From an uncultured Collinsella sp. (lineage in GTDB: Bacteria; Actinomycetota; Coriobacteriia; Coriobacteriales; Coriobacteriaceae): a stretch of 9,435 nucleotides of DNA. The stretch's first letter is position 1, and each line of letters opens with the position of its first letter. This document shows, in pieces, positions 5,351 to 9,435 of the stretch. Both the position numbers and the translations under genes were made by a program. The DNA is taken from positions 1-9,435 of the forward strand of contig CABRHH010000046.1 of NCBI GenBank assembly GCA_902470695.1. Direction: 5' to 3'. The notes under the pieces were generated by a model, which was not told the DNA's origin, did no database searches, and saw only the letters and a program-made list of their open reading frames with translations.

Positions 5351-8044
5351 ATGTTCGAGTTCGAACGGCGCAAATGCAACGTAGCGGAAGATGGGGGAGG
5401 AGCTGGGCGCGTCGGCACGCGTCGGCGCCCGCACGTCTCGGCCTGCTTGGGCCTGAGGGTGCGCCGTGCGTTCGTTGCCCTGCTGACGGCGGCGTTGGTG
5501 CTCAACGCCACGCCCACGACGTTGTGGGCTGCCGCGCTCCCTGCAGCTACGGCAGCAGACGCCACACAGACCCCCGCGACCGCTTCGAACGCTGCGGCTC
5601 AGGAAGACACCGCGACAGCAGGTGGGGAATCACCTGCCGCGGCCGACGGCGCGACCGATACGGCCAGCGGCGCTACCGCCAGCGCCCCGGCTGCCGACGA
5701 GGCCACGTCCGGCCAGGAGGCTGCGACCGGTGACGCCGCCTCGTCTGCCGGGTTGGATGCCGCATCTGCCGATGGGACGACCGATGCGCGCAAGGATACG
5801 GCGACTGACGACTCCGATTCCGCGGCGTCTTCGGCCGATGCCGCGTCCGCGCCGCAGGCGGCGGGCACGGCTGCGGATGCGAGCGCATCGTCTGCCGAGG
5901 ATGCCGCCGCGGGTGCGCAGGATGCCCAGACCATCACTGTGACCGCCAAGGTCGTCGGCATCAGCGATTTCGATGACGAGGGTTCCTGCAGCTACCAGGA
6001 CTGGATTCCGCTGAGCGAGGTCACGGTCCAGGCGAGCGAGAACGCCACCGCCTGGGACGTGTTCTCGAAGCTGCTTGATCAGGCCGGCTATACCTACCAG
6101 GCGAACGCGCTGGGTCCCACTTCGATCACGGACCCCTCGGGCCGCGAGCTGGACAGCGATTTCACCCCGCCGTATTGGTACTGGTCGTTCTACGTGAACA
6201 GCCTCTATGCAACCGAGGGCTGCACCACCTACCGTCTGAAGGACGGCGACAGCATCGAGCTGCGCTACGTGTTCGGTGACATCGTTCCTGAGGACCCGAA
6301 CGGCTCGGTTGAGGTCGATCCCACCACGCCGCATCCCGATATGGACTCCGATTGGCAGGGCTTCGGCAACGGCGGTGCCGGCTCGGTAACCGATGCGGCA
6401 ACCCCCACCGAGCAGGGCAAGGCCGCATGGACAGCGGGCCTGCTGACCGACGACGAAGTCAAGGCGGGGGCGTCCCTGTTCGTGTCCGACCCGATCGTGG
6501 CCGGCGGCAAGCTCTATGTGGTTTCCGGTTCAACCTCCTATGGCCCGGCGCCCACCTTTACGCCCACCAGGAGCCTGGCGCGCCTGCAGGTGATCGATCC
6601 GGCCACAGGCGCGGTGGAGCGCCAGGTGACGCTCGGCACCACGATGGACGCTACCTGCCGGCCCGTGTACGCGCAGGGTATCATTGTGATCCCGCTATCG
6701 GGCGGCTATCTGCAGGCGGTTTCGGCCACCACGCTCAAGACCCTGTGGGTGGTGCCGGCGACCTCGAACGGCCAATCGCTGTGCACGCTGACGGTCGAGG
6801 GCGACTACGTGTATGTGGCGGGGCTTGACGGGCTCGATGCGTCGAGCCTGGCGACCTCCGGCTCGGTGGCGCGCTATCGCCTGTCGACCGGCGCGCGTGC
6901 GGGTCTGACGACGAACAAGACCGCCGGGTACTATTGGGCCGGTGGCGTGACACAGGGCGATTACTACGTGATCGGCGACGATGCCGGCACGGTGCACGTG
7001 TTCTCAAGCGACCTGTCGCGCGAGGTGTCCGCGCTCGACATCTCGGCAAGCCCCCTGCGTTCCACCTTTGCGGTGTACGGCGGGTTCATCTACGCAGTGT
7101 CCCGTGATGACGGCGTGCTGCACAAGCTGGCGGTCGACGCGGCGGGCTCGGTGCGCGAGGTTGCCTCGGTGAAGTTCGCGGGCTATTCGACCTCGTCGCC
7201 GAGCATCAGCGGCGGCTATGCGTTCGTCGGCGGGGCCACGGGCAGCGGCTGGGGGTCCGCGGGCATCTTGGCGGTGGTAAACCTGTCCACCATGACGGTG
7301 ACGGCTACGGTGAGCACGACCGCCGGCGCTGCGCTGCGGGGTGATGTGAAGAGCGCCCCGCTCGTGGCGACGCGCAACGGGTCGACCTATGTGTACTTCA
7401 CCTGCAACGGTGCGGCGGGCGACTACCCCAACTACACGTCGGGCGGCGGGATCTACCTGTATCGTCTGGGCGATGCCGAGGCGAGCGTTCTGTTCCAGCC
7501 CGGCGAGGGCATGGCGAACTTCTGCACGGCATCGATCGTATGCGATGCGGCGGGCAACCTCTACTACACCAACGACTCCGGCCACCTGTTCAAGGTGACG
7601 GCTGCGGCTGGGACGGACGGCGGTGACGGCGGTCAGGACAACGGCGGGCAGGATTCCGGCAACGGCGGCTCTTCCAGCAACGGCGGCAGCTCCGATGCGG
7701 GTTCGGCTGCGGGTGGAGGCACGAACGCGGGTGCCCAGGCAACGAGCCCGGCCGCACTGGCGAAGCGCGCGTCGGCGCCTGCCGCGGCGTTTGCGCCGCT
7801 TGCCCGTACCGCCAGCGCACAGGGATCGGCATCTGGGGCGACCGGGGACACGACTGAGCCAGCCGCTGCGAGTGCCACTCGCACGCGCAGCTCGGATGCT
7901 GCGCGCGCGGACGATGCCGAGCTGTCGGCGTCTGCCGAGCGGACCGGGCTCAACCCCTGGGCGCTGGGCGGTGCGATCGCCGGCGCCGTGGTGCTGATCG
8001 CGGCGGCGATCTACCTGGTTGCCACGCGTCGCCGCACGCGGTAG
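5351..8044 (+). CDS. Surface protein: transcobalamin-like DUF4430 domain, PQQ-like propeller, membrane anchor
   Basis: This 897-residue exported protein has a basic N-terminus and a late hydrophobic segment (about 38-62, ending near TLWAAA), a long signal peptide. Residues 65-190 are a low-complexity Ala/Asp/Thr/Ser linker. Residues 194-310 form a transcobalamin-like C-terminal (DUF4430) domain: TITVTAKVVG, an ATAWDVFSKLLDQAG helix, PPYWYWSFYVN and LKDGDSIELRYVFG. About 375-752 is a beta-propeller of PQQ/quinoprotein type, with recurring GG-x-LYVVSG and GDYYVIGDDAGTVHVFSSDL strands. A Gly/Asn/Ser and Ala-rich linker precedes one helix (870-890) and RRRTR, so the C-terminus is membrane-fixed; no LPXTG is visible. 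The riboswitch upstream points to a corrinoid role: capture at the surface is inferred. The propeller may bind sugars, proteins or a cofactor. Start ATG 5351 has GAAAGGA six bases upstream. The next gene follows after nine bases. Confidence 0.9.
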   Translation: MFEFERRKCNVAEDGGGAGRVGTRRRPHVSACLGLRVRRAFVALLTAALVLNATPTTLWAAALPAATAADATQTPATASNAAAQEDTATAGGESPAAADGATDTASGATASAPAADEATSGQEAATGDAASSAGLDAASADGTTDARKDTATDDSDSAASSADAASAPQAAGTAADASASSAEDAAAGAQDAQTITVTAKVVGISDFDDEGSCSYQDWIPLSEVTVQASENATAWDVFSKLLDQAGYTYQANALGPTSITDPSGRELDSDFTPPYWYWSFYVNSLYATEGCTTYRLKDGDSIELRYVFGDIVPEDPNGSVEVDPTTPHPDMDSDWQGFGNGGAGSVTDAATPTEQGKAAWTAGLLTDDEVKAGASLFVSDPIVAGGKLYVVSGSTSYGPAPTFTPTRSLARLQVIDPATGAVERQVTLGTTMDATCRPVYAQGIIVIPLSGGYLQAVSATTLKTLWVVPATSNGQSLCTLTVEGDYVYVAGLDGLDASSLATSGSVARYRLSTGARAGLTTNKTAGYYWAGGVTQGDYYVIGDDAGTVHVFSSDLSREVSALDISASPLRSTFAVYGGFIYAVSRDDGVLHKLAVDAAGSVREVASVKFAGYSTSSPSISGGYAFVGGATGSGWGSAGILAVVNLSTMTVTATVSTTAGAALRGDVKSAPLVATRNGSTYVYFTCNGAAGDYPNYTSGGGIYLYRLGDAEASVLFQPGEGMANFCTASIVCDAAGNLYYTNDSGHLFKVTAAAGTDGGDGGQDNGGQDSGNGGSSSNGGSSDAGSAAGGGTNAGAQATSPAALAKRASAPAAAFAPLARTASAQGSASGATGDTTEPAAASATRTRSSDAARADDAELSASAERTGLNPWALGGAIAGAVVLIAAAIYLVATRRRTR

Positions 8045-8053
8045 GGGGTTCGC

Positions 8054-9139
8054 ATGGCGAAGGAGAAGCACGGAAGACGGGTTGGCGCCGCGGGTTCGAC
8101 CGGCGCCGCGGACCAGGGAGACCCCGCGGGCAGGGTGGGCGCTGTGGACCAGGGAGACGCCGTAGGCTGGGCTGATGCTGCGGGCCGGACGGATGCCGTG
8201 GACCAGGTGCCTGCCGAGGTGGACCGCGGCGCGCAGGCGGCGGGCGACGCCGGGCGCGAATCGACGGCGTCTCGCGACGCTGCGCCCACCGCACGGCTGA
8301 CGAGCCCCTACGTGACGTTCGAGGATCCGGCGGCTGCAGATGGCGGCTCGACGGCGCGACCCGCGGCGGCCTCTCGCCGTCGCGGGCGCATCGCGGCGTC
8401 CGTGGCCGCCGCTGCGGGGCTTGCCCTCATCGTGTGCTCGCTCGGCTTCATGGCGCCGGGTGCCGATGCTGGCTGGTCGCTCGCCTGGCTGTTCCAAACC
8501 ACGGCATCTGAGGCTGACGCATCTCGCGCCGGCTCTACCGCAGGGTCGTCTACGTCGTCGGGGTCGGGAGCCTCCTCGGATGCGGATGCCAGTCAGCAGG
8601 AAGGCGATCAGCAAGCCGCGGGGGCATCGGAAGCGTCGGCTTCAGAGGATGCTGCCGGCGCCGCCTCGTCCGGTGGCTCGGCATCATCCGGCTCGGGTGC
8701 GCAGGCGCCCGCCGATGCTTCCGGCGCGGCGGGATCTGCTGCCGCCTCGTCCGGCGGCGCGGGGCAGGCATCGGGCGGTGCGGCGACGGGAGGTTCCTCC
8801 TCGGCCCAGCCCGAGCAGCCGCAGCGTCAGACGGTGACCGTATCGGTTGCGGTGAGCTCGGACGCCGTGGGCGGCTCCGTGGCGGCGAGCGGGACCTATA
8901 CGTTCGACCAGGGGGCTACGGTCTACGATGCCCTGCAGGCGCTGGGGCTCAGCGTCAACGCCCAGTCCACGCAGTACGGCATCTACGTGAGCGCCATCGG
9001 CGGCCTGGCCGAAAAGGAGCACGGGGCCACGAGCGGCTGGATGTATACCGTGAACGGCCGGGTGGCCAATGTGGCGTGCAGCGCGTACAAGCTGCATGAT
9101 GGCGATGCGGTGAGCTGGTATTACGTAACCGGAAACTAG
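8054..9139 (+). CDS. Membrane-tethered protein with C-terminal transcobalamin-like (DUF4430) domain
   Basis: This 361-residue protein begins nine bases after the previous stop, with GGGGG five bases before ATG, so it is co-transcribed under the riboswitch. There is no ordinary signal peptide. Residues 1-110 are a hydrophilic tail with imperfect repeats (TGAADQGDPAGR, VGAVDQGDAVG, TDAVDQ), then basic SRRRGR and one hydrophobic helix (about 113-133). This gives an N-inside topology. About 150-255 is a Ser/Ala/Gly linker. The DUF4430 domain (about 256-361) shows QTVTVSVAVSSD, a TVYDALQALGLSVN helix, GATSGWMYTVNGRVANV and LHDGDAVSWYYV, ending at the C-terminus. DUF4430 is the bacterial counterpart of the small beta domain that closes over B12 in transcobalamin; binding here is inferred. 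Its companion carries a different DUF4430 copy, so the two may cooperate or differ in ligand. The long cytoplasmic tail is unusual. Confidence 0.88.
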   Translation: MAKEKHGRRVGAAGSTGAADQGDPAGRVGAVDQGDAVGWADAAGRTDAVDQVPAEVDRGAQAAGDAGRESTASRDAAPTARLTSPYVTFEDPAAADGGSTARPAAASRRRGRIAASVAAAAGLALIVCSLGFMAPGADAGWSLAWLFQTTASEADASRAGSTAGSSTSSGSGASSDADASQQEGDQQAAGASEASASEDAAGAASSGGSASSGSGAQAPADASGAAGSAAASSGGAGQASGGAATGGSSSAQPEQPQRQTVTVSVAVSSDAVGGSVAASGTYTFDQGATVYDALQALGLSVNAQSTQYGIYVSAIGGLAEKEHGATSGWMYTVNGRVANVACSAYKLHDGDAVSWYYVTGN

Positions 9140-9370
9140 GGTTCGCGTTGTAGCCATCGATGCATGTGCGGCTCGGCTCCCGCTTGCTGGTGCGCCCCGG
9201 TCCGACTTGCAGTCGTTCGCGTGATGTGGACTCGTGTTCCTTCTGTCGGCTCACTCGAGGTTCGCGCTGCGCCCGTCGGCACACGTGGGGTTCACGTTAT
9301 AGCCATCGACTCATCCCTGGTTCGGATTGAGACCATCGACGCATATAGGGTTCGGCGTTCGTCCATTCAG
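9140..9370. repeat. Degenerate tandem array, 30-bp period, about eight units
   Basis: Units begin GGTTCG or close to it at 9140, 9170, 9199, 9228, 9259, 9289, 9319 and 9349, a spacing of 29-31 bases. The best-kept units share GGTTC(G/A)CGTTNTAGCCATCGA plus (C/T)GCAT-like ends (first, sixth and seventh); units two to four are more decayed and the last is cut short. There are no unique spacers, so it is not CRISPR. A plus-strand frame from ATG 9164 stays open to the window edge with a ten-residue periodicity (VRAAPVGTRG, VHVIAIDSSL, VRIETIDAYR). However, it lacks a ribosome-binding site and the array abuts the previous stop codon, so it is treated as non-coding. Confidence 0.65.
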
Positions 9371-9380
9371 AGGCAAAAAA

Positions 9381-9435
9381 GGGACTGCGGACAAAAAGTT
9401 GGACGCTGCAGGGCGTCCGGACAGGAGGTGCGCAT
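9381..9435 (-). repeat. Right copy of the dispersed hairpin-bearing repeat, inverted
   Basis: Read on the minus strand, this matches 1-55: TGCG.ACCTCC.GTCCGGAC at one end and TCCAACTTTT.GTCCGCAG then TCCC at the other. Its hairpin is GGACGC (9401-9406) and GCGTCC (9413-9418), with a 6-base loop. On the plus strand the copy ends in AGGAGG (9423-9428), five bases and 'AT' before the window edge, so it may also supply a ribosome-binding site for a gene starting at or after 9434. It is preceded by A6 (9375-9380). Confidence 0.75.

Noticed and set aside
7004..8614. 536-codon open frame on the minus strand, antisense to the operon
   Set aside because: It is Arg/Ala/Gly-rich with no recognisable domain and overlaps two well-supported genes. 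Long antisense frames are expected opposite high-GC coding DNA.
9140..9370. Periodic repeats as a CRISPR array
   Set aside because: The period equals the repeat unit, so there are no unique spacers, the units are strongly diverged, and no cas genes are present.

Overview
The window is high-GC bacterial DNA. Actinobacterial traits are strong GC-rich codon choice, a probable leaderless gene, Ala/Ser/Asp-rich secreted proteins, a PcsB-type coiled-coil cell-wall hydrolase with a lysozyme-like domain, and a cobalamin riboswitch in front of transcobalamin-like (DUF4430) proteins. Together they suggest a gut member of the class Coriobacteriia, most likely Collinsella or a relative. This taxonomic call is inference from gene content; there is no marker gene here.

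Layout. Both edges (1-55 and 9381-9435) carry diverged copies of one ~55-bp repeat in inverted orientation, each with a small hairpin whose stem bases differ but still pair. The left copy abuts the C-terminal remnant of an Abi_2/AbiD-F-like HEPN protein (56-397). A lower-GC stretch without intact genes follows (398-840). It holds a probable frameshifted relic on the minus strand and two hairpins. An intact three-helix membrane protein with a C-terminal FxLYD domain follows (841-1482). Next comes a regulator/kinase pair: an XRE-like helix-turn-helix protein (1661-2080) and a membrane-anchored Hanks-type Ser/Thr kinase (2375-3790). Each has a dyad just upstream, and the kinase is probably leaderless. 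Converging on the kinase is a secreted peptidoglycan-hydrolase-like protein (3818-4879, minus), whose promoter overlaps a perfect 16-bp inverted repeat in a cluster of TTCAA/TTGAA dyads.

The most interesting part is 5095-9139. A cobalamin riboswitch precedes a two-gene operon. The first gene encodes an 897-residue surface protein with a signal peptide, a transcobalamin-like domain, a PQQ-like beta-propeller and a C-terminal membrane anchor. The second encodes a 361-residue protein with a long cytoplasmic tail, one membrane helix, a flexible Ser/Ala/Gly linker and a C-terminal transcobalamin-like domain. The reading offered here is a B12-repressed, membrane-tethered corrinoid capture system in which one protein could pass ligand to the other or to an importer encoded elsewhere. 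Riboswitch and domain identities are well supported by motifs; ligand binding and hand-off are inference.

After the operon, 9140-9370 is a degenerate tandem array with a 30-bp period (about eight units) and no convincing gene. The window ends in the second edge repeat, whose last bases read as a strong Shine-Dalgarno site five bases before 'AT', so another gene may begin just outside.
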